Shown here: positions 25,801-38,200 of the stretch, piece after piece
Layout of the letters: every line of letters starts with the position of its first letter
Numbering within the stretch: position 1 is the first letter of the stretch
DNA from: Monarcha castaneiventris obscurior
Lineage: Eukaryota; Chordata; Aves; Passeriformes; Monarchidae
Direction of reading: 5' to 3'
DNA: 64,000 bases
Assembly: GCA_026261815.1 (NCBI GenBank)
Contig: JAMPIT010000484.1
Location: 7,972,501-8,036,500 of the forward strand
Program-made: the position numbers and the translations under genes
The notes under the pieces: generated by a model
What the model was told of the DNA's origin: nothing
Seen by the model: the letters and a program-made list of their open reading frames with translations, nothing else
Databases searched by the model: none

Positions 25801-28671
25801 CATTTTAGATTTTGTTGTTAAAATAAAATCTCAGTGTACTTGGAAATTTGCATTTAGCATGTAACATGTAAAGTTCATTTCCTATGCTTGTGCTAATTCT
25901 TTTGCTGATATGGCTTTACAGAAATAGTTGTACAAAAGTAGAAAAATTTGGTTTTACTATTACTCTGCTATAGTATTTGGTCAGGGGTTTTGTTCTGGTT
26001 TTTTTGTTTTGTTTTGTTTTTAGAAAAGTATCTGAGCAGCTTATAAAGCCAAACTTGGTGCAAATGTCCTGCATAAATGAATTGTTTCACAGCAGCTTTT
26101 GTATCCTGCTTTTGCTCTGCAGGGCATTGGATTTGTACCATATTTGTTAATGGCCTGGAGTGGATCTTCAGTAACAGATGAATGTCTTTAACAAAGGCAG
26201 GGCTCAAAGTTTCAAGTGTTTATGTGGATATAAATAAGACTGTGTTTCAGTTTTTTGTTTGTAATTGTTTAGTTTACTTGTCTCTCTCCTCCTCTGAAAT
26301 GTGTTTTTGAGATAGTCTGATGGATGTAATCAGAGCTCACCAAAATGTTTCCTGGGCTCTGCTTAGAATCTCATTGTGGGGGGTTTGAAGAGGCTTGAGG
26401 CTGATCTGCACTGAGCTTTTTTTATTGACAGACCTTGAAGTGAGTTTGTTAGTCTATGACTTTCTTCTTTAGCACTTGGCTACAGGGATCACTTTAAAAC
26501 AATGGCAACCAAACCCAACAAAAATAACCCCTCAAACAAACCTGCTGTTTAGCTTTATGAAGTCGTTCTAATCCAACATCAGAAAAAAATCCAAAGAACT
26601 CTGAAACAAATTCAAGATTTGAGGCCATTGTAAATGACCTAAGTCTGTGACTATGAAGGCCTTTTATCAGTTACATTTGTTTATATGATAGACTATATAT
26701 CTAGTATTCCAATTTACAATTATGATAGGCATTTTGGCTATAGAGAACTTGTAAGACTAGATATTTTCCTGAAACTTTATTTACTAAATGTGCCCTGCCT
26801 TCTAAAATGAATCTGTCTTGCCATTTGAATACACTTACTAGAAAGCATTGGATGTTTTGGAGTTGCTTTGTGAAAAATAACTCCATACATCCTCAACCAC
26901 CCACTCCTTCCCCCAAAACCAAAGCAAAATAAGTCCAACTCAAACCAATTACTAATTAATTTATTTGGAAAGAAAAAAACAGTTGAAGTATATACTGTAA
27001 TGTGTTTCATTTTGCCAGAGATCTTGACCTCTCTGGCACACCAAGATACCAGATGCAAGATTCTTAATTAGCAAAAAAAAAGCAAAAATCAAATGTATTA
27101 TATAGCTTGTGGTTTAAGAAATTATACTGTCAGATGTTAAAAATGTTCCTTGGAGTGTACCACTTGGTTATTGTAAATTATTTTCATGTATTTAATGATC
27201 CATGGATAGTAAATATTTCTCATTTGTTACAAATATCCTGTGTCAAATCACAAATAAGCTGCTGTTTTGTTTTACTTCATATTTACACAATCCATTTAGC
27301 TTCTTTAACCCTGCTTAAAGAAATTATGAAGAACAAGTTGCCAATGATGTTAATAAATTGCAGGAATTTGTATCTTGTGTCTTTGAATCTTCTACTTAAG
27401 TCTCCCTTCTTTAAATTGCTTATTAAAGTTACACTAGGAACACAGCAAGTATGACGCAAAGAAACAGAGTCTATCTGGATCCTTGTTTTCTTTTCTAAGG
27501 TATATAAGGAAAAAGGAAGAAATCTTTGGGCCAAATATAATTTTGGGAAGGAATACAGTCTGAAATGGTTTCAAGTGGGAAGAAAAAAAAAAAAAGGCTT
27601 TCTTTAGAGTACGCAGTATTTTGATTATTGCAAATGGGGTGTGATTTCCTGTTCACAATCTCTTAAGAACAGGATGAGTAGACAGAGCTGGTTCCTGGAA
27701 GTTCTTCTGTCATCTTGACCTTACCACTATTTTTGCTTAATTCTGTGAAATACAATTGACTCCTTAAAGGCGAATTGATTAAAATGATTGGAATCAAAAC
27801 TGGGCCATTGAAAATGGAATTCAGTTCCTCGTTGTGATTCATGTTCCTTGTAACCTTGATGTGGAGGCCAAATTCAATTGTTTCAGTGTCTTTTAATATG
27901 TGGTAATAGGTGTTTTAGAATAGTAATTTACAGAAGCATGAATTAAATGAGAAGTACAGGGGTTTTTTCTTTTTTTATTAATTAAGTACAGCTAAAGTGA
28001 AGTTCTGAGAATGAAAGTGCTTTATAAGATGAAATATTCGCATAAATGTTTGAATATTTCCCTTTGGCTTTAACCTTTTTATTTCCTTATTTGCAGTAGA
28101 AATGTGCTGCTGCTACAGTGATGACTGAACCATCCTTATCTGCTGTCTTTGGCAGCTTCACAGTGGAAAGTCTTGCAGCCCTTCCCATTTAGGCAGGGTG
28201 ACCAGTTTGAGGGAACAAGCTTTTTAGCTCCATTTTGTACTTATCACTCTGGGTCTTGATTGCTTCTGGTTGTTTGATTGCTTCCAGCTCTCTTTGAGGG
28301 GACTCGTCTGTAATCACACTAAATTGGGCAAAAAGAGTTGCGTGTTAATATATTGAGGTGGCATATTGATAAATCAGTACTGCCTTAGCAACCATTGGTG
28401 CTCAAGTGGTTTCAATTAAAAAAATAGTCGTTAAACCTCCAAGTAGCCCTTGGACAACTTAAAAGCACTGGTGGAGGAAAAATAAGTTGAATGAATTAAT
28501 GACTTATTCAGTGTTGCTTGAAAAGTTTTCACTGTTAGAAATCTCACCCAGTGTGACAATACACTGGAGGACTTTGCCCACCCTGGAACAAGGTGACATT
28601 TGGCTTCCTCCTTTGTCACCATGCTCACTGCCTATAGAGTGTCTCTTTATGTGATGAGGTATGGCAAATAC
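19887..28671. other. Long unique AT-rich interval, no gene seen
   Basis: Nearly nine kilobases with no recognisable transposon. Minor items are a 19-bp tandem duplication at 21067-21104, a weak U6-like stretch at 23704-23745 described among the findings, a T-run patch at 24139-24147 and an A run at about 27583-27595. A TATA-like GACTATAAAGGG near 24571-24582 has no transcript evidence. No frame in either strand has splice-like borders or domain motifs. Confidence 0.5.
21067..21104. repeat. 19-bp tandem duplication, two copies
   Basis: GGTACTGCTGTAATGCAGA is followed directly by GGTACTGCAGTAATGCATA, two units of 19 bp differing at two positions. A third copy begins (GGT) but does not continue. 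It lies in otherwise unique DNA. Confidence 0.85.
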
Positions 28672-28852
28672 AATCTCAGAATGGTTTGGGTTGCAAGGGA
28701 CCTGAAAGATCATCTCGTTCCAACCCCCCTGTCATGGGCAGGGACGCCTTTCACTAGACCAGGTTGTTCAGTGCCCATGCAACCTTCCAGGGATGGGGCA
28801 CCCACAACTTCTCTGAGCAGCCAATGTTCCAGCACCTCACCACCCTCACAGT
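28672..28852 (-). mobile_element. CR1 LINE 3'-end fragment
   Basis: The plus strand carries the antisense CR1 3' end: CAGAATGGTTTGGGTTGCAA, GGGACCTGAAAGATCATCTC, CCAACCCCCCTGTCATGGGC, CCTTTCACTAGACCAGGTTG, TTCCAGGGATGGGGCACCCA and AGCACCTCACCACCCTCACA. These match the common bird CR1 consensus in order, with a short deletion after 'CAGTGCCCATGCAACC'. The element therefore lies on the minus strand, with its 3' end at the left. The right end stops at the block that corresponds to the terminal coding part of ORF2, and there the sequence turns back on itself (see the next feature). No open frame is kept. Confidence 0.9.
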
Positions 28853-28890
28853 AGTGAGGTACTGGGACAGGCTGCCCAGGGAAGGATCCT
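28853..28890 (+). mobile_element. Inverted CR1 segment adjoining the previous copy
   Basis: GTGAGGTACTGGGACAGGCT followed by GCCCAGGGAA is CR1 in the plus orientation (consensus about GTGAGGCACTGGAACAGGTTGCCC). It is the reverse complement, with a few mismatches and a small indel, of 28809-28839 in the minus-strand copy just to the left, separated from it by about 14 bp. The pair makes an inverted repeat with arms of about 30 bp. A 5' inversion during target-primed reverse transcription is one explanation; a second independent CR1 insertion or a local inversion are alternatives. Confidence 0.7.
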
Positions 28891-29266
28891 GTGACACGAG
28901 ATGGGTGTTCTCTAGGGGCTTCAAAAAATACATTTATTAACAGATAGGGAGAGGAGGAAATATAAAATAGAGCTAAACCTCACAATATTTGTTGTTTTAG
29001 AATTTTTCTGTGGATTTTTAAAATGTTTTCCTGATTTACAGACATTTTACTTACCACTTAAGCAGCGATGGATGATGTGCTTTGCATTGAAGAGCAGTAT
29101 ACTTTTAATGTTATGGCAATCAGTTTATAATAAAGCTTTTTCCCCCCCACAGGAGTGTTCTTAGCCTTCAACAGACTTGTACTTAAATGCTGACTTTTTA
29201 ATAGTACAATTTAGGTTAAGCTGTTTAAAACGAGGGTTGAAAATAACAGTTTTGTTTCTTAATAAG
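28891..29266. other. Short unique spacer between CR1 and LTR fragment
   Basis: AT-rich sequence holding ATACATTTATTAACAGATAG near 28929-28948 and little else. I could not assign it to CR1 or to the LTR fragment that follows. Confidence 0.45.
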
Positions 29267-29575
29267 TGTCACGGTTTAACCCCAACTCAGTACCACATAG
29301 CTCCTTGCTCACTCCCCTGTTTTCTTCCCCACAGTGGGGAGGAGAATCAATTGGAGTGAAAACATAAAACTCCTGGGTTAATAGTGGTTAAAAAATGGAA
29401 ACAAAAAATATAATAATAATGATGATGATAACAACAGTGACAATAATTATGGTAGTAATAATTGCGATGAAAAGGAGAGAGAGTGAGGACTAAAACTGAA
29501 GAGAAACCAGTGATGCTCAGTACAATTGCTGAGCACCCACTGATACCCAGCCCATCCCCAAGCAGCTGTCAGCAG
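29267..29575 (-). mobile_element. Endogenous retrovirus LTR fragment (R-U5 side)
   Basis: The left edge TGTCACGGTTTAACCCCAAC is the antisense end of an LTR family found in many bird genomes. The following blocks agree in order: GTACCACATAGCTCCTTGCT, CACTCCCCTG, an internal (AAT)n/(GAT)n/AAC stretch at about 29410-29435, GTGATGCTCAGTACAATTGC, TGAGCACCCACTGATACCCA and GCCCATCCCCAAGCAGCTGT. In that family the TATA box and ATTAAA-type polyadenylation signal read on the opposite strand, so the LTR is on the minus strand and only its downstream half remains. The U3 part beyond 29575 is missing, and no internal retroviral genes are next to it. I recognise the family by pattern but give no database name. 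Confidence 0.8.
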
Positions 29576-30409
29576 CTCAGTCTATACCAAGATGAAGCAG
29601 TTTGGGTTTTTTCCTCAAAGGTAGAAGAGCATCCTTGCATGTGAAGTTTATTGAAGAAGTGATAATAGATTAAAATGTGTGCTAGGGCATGTGGTGTGTA
29701 GAATTTCTAAAGCTGTATCACATCTAAACCAGCTATGTTCAGGGCTCAAATATTTGCATTTTAGATTCTCTTATGTGACCAATATACTCTTTTTTAGAGC
29801 TACCTACATTTATTGATTTGGGACATATGCCAGTCCCTGTTTCTTTCAAGTAGCATTTGTTGAGAGTTCTGACTCCATTACACAAATTCAGACTGTACAT
29901 TCTTTTGCCATATTGTGATAATCTCCCTGAGCAATTTGAGGGACTGTGTACTTGATCAATCCTCGTCTTTGTCTTGCCAAATTCTGTCTTTCATACTTAA
30001 AGCATTTTGAAACTGCTTTTCTGTTGGTAGATAGCTGGTGTATTTTTTTTTCCACATCTTAGTCTGTGTAGTTATATTGTGGATACCAGTCAATACCTCT
30101 GCCAGATGGAAGCATTCTGTGCGTCACTTTACCTCTGAATCCTCTTGTGTACTGTTTTCTTTCTGCAGTCAGGCAGCCCCTCACTCTTACGGACAGATTT
30201 ATGCAGCCCTTTTCCCTGGAGGACATTTCAGTTACGTTTTTTGCTAGTTGCTTACTTTCGCATCACTGTGTCCCCAGCCCCCGAAATTAAAAAACTGCTT
30301 ATCCCCCAATCCCTCAGTTTTCTTTCATTGCAGCTCAGACTTTTCTGTTTTGATTCTTCTTTCATTCCATTATTTGCAAATAATTAGGGAGGAGAAAGTC
30401 TTCTTATTT

Positions 30410-30412
<3 letters not shown>
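29576..30412. other. Unique DNA, no feature seen
   Basis: No repeat family or exon was recognised between the LTR fragment and the AC microsatellite. Short plus-strand frames around 30038-30387 overlap in two frames, are Ser/Phe/Leu-rich and run into the microsatellite, so I do not call them coding. Confidence 0.5.

Positions 30413-30442
<30 letters not shown>
30413..30442. repeat. (AC)15 microsatellite
   Basis: Thirty bases of uninterrupted AC repeats, flanked by TTTCAT and GTATTATG. Perfect dinucleotide arrays of this length are usually polymorphic in birds. Confidence 0.97.
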
Positions 30443-30444
<2 letters not shown>

Positions 30445-32465
30445 ATTATGTATGTATATGGTTTTTTAGAAGAAATCAAGGATGTCTTGACTATTAGCAT
30501 TACTGTTAATGGAAGGTTTTTGGGGTGGTGGTTCATTCCTCTCCCCCCCCATTATAATTCTGATAAATTTTTTCCTGAAAGGTTTTAAATTGAATGCAGG
30601 GAAATTTCTTCTTTGGTTATGTCTAACCTGAATTCTGGAATACATTTCTCTAATTGAATGTGACAGACACTTACTTGAAAATGAAGATTATTTCTAGTCT
30701 TTAAATTAGTCCTGGAGCTGCAAATATAACAGTAGTGCTGAAGAATAAAGGAAAGGTTGGGGTGAAAGCTGTTGATTAAGTTCAGCAAATATGAGTTCAG
30801 TTCATGACTATTGCTCCTTCCTGACACTGGTAAAATTATTTTGGTTTTGACCAGTATTTTGTGTTCATTATTCCTACTGACTTAGAATGTAAAAGGAATG
30901 TAAATGCTGAAGTAAATTATTTAGAACAATTTTACCTTGCATTCTTTTCTTCCATCTGAGAGACGGATAATGATAACTCTGTTCCTTTATCTCAACTTAC
31001 GTTATCTTCACTGAACAGGGAAATTGGTCTCCTGCATGTGAACAGCCACCGTCCCAGTAGGACTGGGGCATTCTGAGAGTTCTAGAACTCACAGATGGTG
31101 AAGGGGGATTCATTCATGAAAGTGCACTGTGCTGTCCTGGAGAGTCTTCAAGGTCTTGAAAACTGCAAGTGAAAGGTGCTTTCCTTAGGAAAAGTTATTA
31201 TTGTGTCAGCACATTTCTTAGCTAGGCTGACATCCAGCATACCTCTAAAAATGGACTCTTCATTTCCAGATGTCGGTGCCACTGCAGTCTCTGCATGAAA
31301 ATTCCAAGGAGGAATATTTTGTTTTAGCTCTCCAGTAGAAAATTTAAAACAACAAAATACAAAGCAGCAACAAGAATTCATCTTGCCCAGATACAAAAAG
31401 TATGAGAAGAGTTTTTGTAAGTATTTGGTTGTCTTAAGTGTCTTGTCAAGGAGCTGGCCAGAATTGGATTTCAGGCCAAGTTAATGGCAGAACTGATAAT
31501 AAGAGCTGTCAGCAAGGAGCAATAGGAGTAACTCTGATTTCTTGGTATGTCAAGAATTCCAGGAAGTACTGTTTCCATGAGACAGAGAGACTCCTACAAT
31601 TGTGTAGGAATGTATTCAGTGTCTTCAGAAGACAAATAGGTTCCAATCAAAATGATCCTGGATGATGCATAAAAAACTGGGGACTGAAATAAGCTGAAAT
31701 AGTTTGTGCTGACTGGAAGGGTACAATTTCAGTTACATCCCTGCCCACCAGCCTATGCTGCTTTGTTTCAAAAGATGCCTTCCCAGCTGCTTTCTTTTTA
31801 AAACAAAATAAATATGTGCTTTGCTTGTTGACACCTATGGAATAACTTGCTTATTTTTCAATGTAGATGTTATTGAAGTTAGAGAAGAGATATAAAGTTT
31901 TTAATAGGAGGTGCAGAGATATAAAACATGAATGTTTTTAGCAACAGAATAGGAGCCTCATTTATGGCAATGCAGAAGGTTTTGTCCTATGTTGGCTGTT
32001 TCTTAGGAAGGCTGTGGTTTAGGATGTAGCTGCTGACTAGATCATATTTGTGTGCAAAAATTAGAAATGCTGCTGGATAATGCTAAAGCCTTTTGGTGAA
32101 AAGTACTTCCAGGAATTGTATATTGGTAGAATTAGAAAATGCACTTTCAGTTAATCTAGTTTGAAAGTCTGAAATACCATAGCTGTCACAAAAACCTGAA
32201 GGTTACAAAGGTTTTCATTTTGGAGGGTGAATAGAACAAGATGCTGCTGAACTACTGAGTGTGTAGATTCCCTCCCTCCACCCTTAACTGTTATATGCAA
32301 TGGACAGTTAAATAAGTTGTAGTGGCTGTGCAACTTTGCTGCCTGATTCATTGTGCATTTAATTTAATTCACTAAAGGTGACCTTTTTGTATTTCAGTAC
32401 ATTGACACAAACTTTGCTGGCTCTGATTACCCAGGCTTACGTTGGAACTTCCCATGGTAAAAAGG
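30443..32465. other. Unique DNA, no feature seen
   Basis: No transposon or exon was recognised. A run of eight C at about 30543-30550 and A/T runs are the only simple sequence. Frames such as plus 31438-31665 lack splice-like borders and known motifs. Confidence 0.5.
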
Positions 32466-32509
32466 ACATGATAATTCTACCCACATGATAATTGTGCCCA
32501 CATGTGACC
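32466..32509. repeat. 17-bp tandem duplication
   Basis: ACATGATAATTCTACCC is followed directly by ACATGATAATTGTGCCC and then by a partial third unit starting ACATGTGACC. Full units are 17 bp and differ at two positions. The array is too short to be a minisatellite locus of the classical kind. Confidence 0.85.
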
Positions 32510-32732
32510 TGGCTTTTGAGTGTTTATTTAACTGATTTGACACAATTTAAATTTCCTCATCAGAGTTGCTCATTTTTAGGGGGCTAGCTAAAAATGTATC
32601 TCAGCCATGTCCTTACCCATTATGTGCAAGCTACTGCTCCAGCACAGTGCAAAAAACATTTTGGACTGTTATTTAGTGAGTGTTGAGCTACTGGTTGGTT
32701 CTGCCTCTGATCTAGAGAGGATTACTTTGTTT

Positions 32733-32735
<3 letters not shown>

Positions 32736-32772
<37 letters not shown>
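32736..32772. repeat. (AC)18 microsatellite
   Basis: Thirty-seven bases of uninterrupted AC repeats, flanked by TTTCAT on the left and GAGGTACC on the right. It is the longest perfect dinucleotide array in the window. The same TTTCAT precedes the (AC)15 array at 30.4 kb; with only six bases shared, this may be chance. Confidence 0.97.
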
Positions 32773-32775
<3 letters not shown>

Positions 32776-34832
32776 GTACCTTTGAAGATACAATGTGATA
32801 CCTATTATCTCAAAATAAATGGTGAAATTATGACTTGTAAGAGGGCTTTTTTTTTTTTTTCTTTCTGAGTACTTTTTCTGGAGTGGGATGCTAGTTGTAG
32901 GTGGTTGTATTTGTTTTTTGCCAGTCAGGTATCTTTTGGAAGACCTGGGAACTGATGCCTGCAGAAGCTATCCCAAGGGATGGAAATTAAATAATTGCTT
33001 AGTCAGAGAGGACAAGGCTTCACTTTGGTCTTTTGCCCGCCTCTCATACTGAAGGTTGTAAGAAAACAAATGAATGCCTGATAGGCCTTTCACTGGGACT
33101 GATCATCTCCTGTCTAGCTCTAAGTTTTCTTTTTTCCTCTCTGGAAGTCACAGGTCTTAAGTCAGTTTAATAGGAAAGTCTTAATCAGTAAAACTCTGAG
33201 TTACTTTTCATCAGTATTAAATTCCAAGAGTAAATCTAGGCATTTACTGGGAAATACAGAATTTTACTCTGCCTCTTTTTTGTTTCTAAAGAAAATGTCT
33301 TAGAGTAGCAGTATTTTTTTTTCTGTTCATCTTTAATGTTATAATTCAATCTAATTGACGTATTTCAGTTTTCCAATAGAAATTTGACTCTAATTTGATA
33401 TTTAGACACAGGTTGAATATTGTGTCTTTGCATATTAATGAGTATTCTAGAAAGGATTTTTACAGCAATAAATTTCAACAACTTCTGTTTGTATGCATTG
33501 AAAAACATCTGGTGTTATCAAAACTCAGGCAAAATGAACCTGCTGTAGAGAAGACTGTGCTTTTCTGCTCATAATGGCCTCAGCTGCTTATTTCACCCCT
33601 AAATAAAAACAAATTTGTTTGCATGGAATAATACTAAGACCCCTGCATTAATAGATACTATCTAAAGCTTGGGGAGCTGTCTTCGCTTACGCAATGATTT
33701 GTAATGTAGATATTTGGTTTGTGAAAAAGGGCAAAAGTGTAGTGTAAAAGCTGCTTTCTTTGAACTTGTAGAGAATTCTGTGTGTTTTTATAGCTCTGAT
33801 ACTTCACTTTGTCTTGTGAAACATACCCAAGGAGCAGAATCGCTCACTGCATAAAGGTTTTTGAAAATGCCATGGATTTTGGAAAGCTGCTGTGCATGTT
33901 TGTACCTGTGCAATCCACCTGTAGGAAGGAGAACAGTTATTCTCTTGAGCTTGACATTTTGTTCCCACTACCATGTGCACCAGATTTATGGTATTAGCTT
34001 TTCATTAATACAGACTCTCTCTAGGTGAACTCACCTTTGTTAATCTGGTTTCTACCTCTATTTAACTTTCTAAGTATGCATAAATATTTAAAGGAGCAGT
34101 GAATAGAACCTTATCCAATTTTGAGGACTATTCATGATGTGTGCCTGATCCTCAGTGTATAGAGTATAACTGATTCTTTTTTTTCCTATGAAGAATGAGG
34201 ATTATAGTGCAAATTCAGATGAAAAGCAGGATAGTTGTAAATAGGGCTTAATCTTCTTCAAATCCACCTGAAATAGAAGTGACTGTAAGGAATGGAAGTG
34301 ACCCTAAGGGACAGAAGTAAAAGACATCCAGTCTGGAGCTACACACCTCTGCAGTATGGCACTTCATGGTAGTTCTTTCATACAATCATGGCAGCTTTTC
34401 AGAGCAGCAGTGACTTCAGTGTTATGGAAATTTCTCAAGCAAAATGATTTCTCAGTTGTTGGGTTTTCTTTTCTGATGCAAAACCAAAAATCTCCAAAGG
34501 TTATTTAGGGCAGCAAGCAAGGTGCCTGTTGGAAGTTGAGTGGTTTGGGCTGGATCTCATCTATCTTATGTGGGTATTTACGTTTAATATGTGTGTTTAA
34601 GTGTAATATGAAGACAACTGTGGTTTGAAAGGGGATCTTGCATCAATTGCCAAAGCTGGGAACAAGTGTGGCTGTCTCTGAGGGTGTATGTTCTGGAAGG
34701 TAATATTGTAATAATAAAAAAAATAGTGATTCCTGCGTAATTTAAAGCAACCAACAACTCTTCACCCAATTTGCTATCTTACCCATATGCATAAGATTTC
34801 CAAGTAAATTGTCTGCTGGTGTTAAAACACAC
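32773..34832. other. Unique DNA, no feature seen
   Basis: AT-rich unique sequence with a T run near 32847-32860. No repeat family, RNA gene or exon was recognised. Confidence 0.5.
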
Positions 34833-35294
34833 CTGCTGGAGCAGGTCCAGAGGGGGGCCACAAAAATGACCCGGGGGTGGAATATCTGTCCTGTGATGAA
34901 AGGCTGAGAGAGCTGGAGTGGTTCAGCCTGGAGATGAAAATGCTCCAAGGAGATGTTCTTGTGGCCTTTCACTACTTAAAAGGGGCTTATAAGAGAGAAC
35001 AGGGATGAACTATTTCACAGGACCTCTTGTGATAGGATGGGGTATAATGGTTTTAGACTAAGGGAAGGTAGGTTCAGACTGGATTTAAGGAAGACATTTT
35101 TTATGATGAGGGTGGTGAAACAGGCACAGATTCCCCAGAGGCATAGAAGATGTTCCATCCCTGGAAACATTCCAGGTCAGGTTGGATGGGGCTCTGAGCA
35201 ACCTGATTTAGTTGAGGATATTTCTACTCACTCTAGGCCAGTTAGAGTAGATGACTTTCAAAGCCCTTCCTACTAAAACTCTGCTTCTATGATT
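34833..35294 (+). mobile_element. CR1 LINE 3' end, about 460 bp
   Basis: This is the longest CR1 copy here and the only sizeable one on the plus strand. From the left it follows the ORF2 C-terminal region: CTGCTGGAGCAGGTCCAGAG, GGCTGAGAGAGCTGGAGTGG, TTCAGCCTGGAGATGAAAAT, TTGTGGCCTTTCACTACTTA, AAAGGGGCTTATAAGAGAGA. The CR1 peptide pattern RLREGRFRLDLRKTFF can be read at about 35052-35099. Then come CATCCCTGGAAACATTCCAG, GTCAGGTTGGATGGGGCTCT, GAGCAACCTGATTTAGTTGA and the tail TGCTTCTATGATT, the remaining terminal octamer. A deletion disrupts the stretch after GTGGTGAAACA, so the frame is broken. It is a dead 5'-truncated copy, more diverged than the copy at 50.4 kb. Confidence 0.93.
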
Positions 35295-38200
35295 TTCAAA
35301 TAGAAATTTTTTAAGATGTGGCACTGAAAGTAGACATTTATATGAAAGAAGAAATCACACTGAGTTTGTGATCGTTCATATGGATGATGTATGACATTGG
35401 TAAATACTGCCTTAACAGTTATGCTTGAACACAGTCAGTGAAGCCAAATCTCTGCTTCAAAATGCTGCCTCTTGCATTTGTTGGTTTATTCAGTTGAATC
35501 ATTTAATAAGTTCTTTTCTGCAGATGATATTATAGAAGTAGTCAATGGATAATTACCATAAATCAATAGTTTGTCTGGTTCTTCAAATGTCTACCATGAA
35601 ACAGCATTAGTCTTGAATCTGTGAACAAGGGGATAAATTCGATTTGGGAATTTGCACAGAAGCATCATAAAGTACAAGTTATGTATGGTGAAGGGAAGGA
35701 TGCTCCTAACTTAAAGCTGAGGTGTCTTGTCTCCTTTTGACAGAAGTAGTGCAACACCATTGTGCTATATTTTGAGGCTGAATGCTGAAAATGACAGCAG
35801 GTACAATTTACATTGCTACAAGATTTCACTGGACTTTTTTATAAGGAAAGTGCTGATGTTAATTAATTACTAATCTAAGGAAAGTGTTGTTTGAACAGTA
35901 GTATTTGGTGTATAATTTATGGAAAAGACATTCTCTTAAGGTCTTTATTAAACTTACTGCTGTGACAGTTGAGGATTTTCCAAGGTAGAGAAAAACTCAA
36001 GTAATTTAGGTCCATCTAAGATGGAGTGGCAAGAAAAGAAATCATTGTATTCGCATTTTAATTTATTAGAAGCAAAAACTCTAGTTATGTTCTTTTATGT
36101 GATGTTTTGTATGCAAAATTTAAATGTTGTGTCAGGAACAAAACATGGTCATTGCAGTTTAGTGTCTTTACTGCTAAGATGATTTTTAATTAGAATAAAA
36201 ATTTTAAAAAGGAAACAAGGAAAACTGGTTTGAGGAAGAATTGAAAAATTGCATTATCAAAACTAAGTTATATTTTGATCTTAATTTTAAGAATAATTAA
36301 TTACCACTTTCAGGATAGGCTTATTAGATAGACAAAACTATTTTATATTCTTTTTTTTTTAAACTGGTTTTGAAGAATATGTTGAAACTGTCTCCTTGGC
36401 TATAGTATGTGGGGTTTTCTTTTTGTTTTGTAGAGTTAACAGTACTATATTACAGAAGCTTTATTTTAATTTTAGAAGGTTTTTGCTTTATTGAAGTAGA
36501 AGAGTAAACATCAGTCCCTAACATCAAATGTCTTGTGAAATCTTTAATCCTAGGTGGAAAATATGGCAGTATCCTACAGCTGTTATCTTCAAATTTTCAC
36601 AGTAAAGGTAGTAAAGTTATAAAGGTTTATTTGGTCAGTGAAATGGTGTCAGGATTTTCAGGGGAGTAACCCAGTCAGCTCCTCTTCCTCCTATCCATTT
36701 CCTTTCCCTTTTCTAAATTCCCTCTTTTTCCTCCCTAAAGTTTCAGAAAATCTGAAAAATTCCAGTACAATTATTCAGTCCTTGTGTTTACCTGTTGCAT
36801 TGTAGAGCAGAGTCACATCAGCTCATGTTCTGTATTTCCAAATGAATGCTTTTGGAGCTTCTTGCATACTTCAGTAAGGTGGAATTTAATTTATCTGAAA
36901 CAAGTCTGTGGAAACATGGCAAAAAACAAGTGTGAGAGCTGAAGCTTTTTCAAAAGCGTTTACTCTTCCTATCCAGTTTGAAAAGAAGCATGTTGGACAA
37001 GCTCTTATCCCTGTCTCACTATTCCCTTAAATCTGAAGTTCTTGTAGACTCCCTGCAGAGTTCCTTTTTTTCCAGATTTGATTAGTACTGCTCGCCACAG
37101 ACAGTTGTCTTTTGGTAGAAACTAATTATTGGTGTGTTAGAGCAACAAGAACCAGAATAAGAGAAATATCAGCCTTTTTCTCTAAGGAACATTTATGTTT
37201 TGCTTTCAGAACATTTCCTGAGCTCAGCCAGGAGCTGGGGTGCTCTGAGCTGCTGCATTGTCCCCTGGCTCAGGGGTTGGCCATGGGCTGCCCTGTGTGT
37301 TCTGACAGGAGAAAATCCTGATACAAGGCATGGGTTCCATGGTTCCAGGAAAATACTCCTGCTTCCTTCTCCAGCTTTTAGTGTAAATAGCTTTGGTAAC
37401 AAAACCTTGCTCACTCCTTCCAGCCCTGGCTCCCTAGGTCACACTCCTGTTTTCTGCTTTCTCAGGATTAAACTCATAATTGCTTCTTGGCCTTTTAAAT
37501 TTTTTTCCTTCTGGCACCTCCACCAAGCTGGGCTGAGGTGATGGGGGGGTTAAATCAGTGGAATGCCCCAGGCTTTGCAAAAACATTTTTACCACTTCAA
37601 GCTTGATTATTTCCCAAAAGCAGCTTCTAACAGAGTCCTTTAGGAAAGATCCAGAGGCTTGATAAACAGCTTCTGCTGTTTCAGCTCTGTGAATGTTTTA
37701 AAAAGCTTAAATGCTTATATAATTTAGCCAAAGAAAGGTGGTTTAGGATATTAAAATACAAATAATCACTGCAAATTTCACAAGCTACTTTCAGAGTCCA
37801 GTTAGTAACTTGGTGTGCTAAATTTCTGCACAATTGAAACAAAGCAGCTGCTGTCCATAGAGAAGTGAATGTGCTCAGGACTGTGTGTTCAGGCAATTGG
37901 TCTACTTCTGGAAAAACCATCAGTACCTTTTACAAAGATATGGAAAAATAGAGGAAAATGGTAATTTTCAGAAGAAAATCCAAATGGTAATTTTCATTAC
38001 TTATGTATTTTAAAATTTATAATAAGAAGATATTCCATAGCACTACTTTCTTTGCAGAGAGGAAGATCTAAAATTTTATTACAGATACAGCTTATGCTTA
38101 AAAGCATTTCATTCAAGGAGGTCTTCATGGTTTTTACTGAGCACTAAGACTAACAATCCTTACCTATTGTTAGTGCTAAATTGCATTTTATTTTGACAGT

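Noticed and set aside
35037..35276. 79-codon plus-strand frame as a possible gene
   Set aside because: Its first part is the CR1 ORF2 C-terminal pattern and the rest is frameshifted CR1 sequence; it is covered by the CR1 feature.
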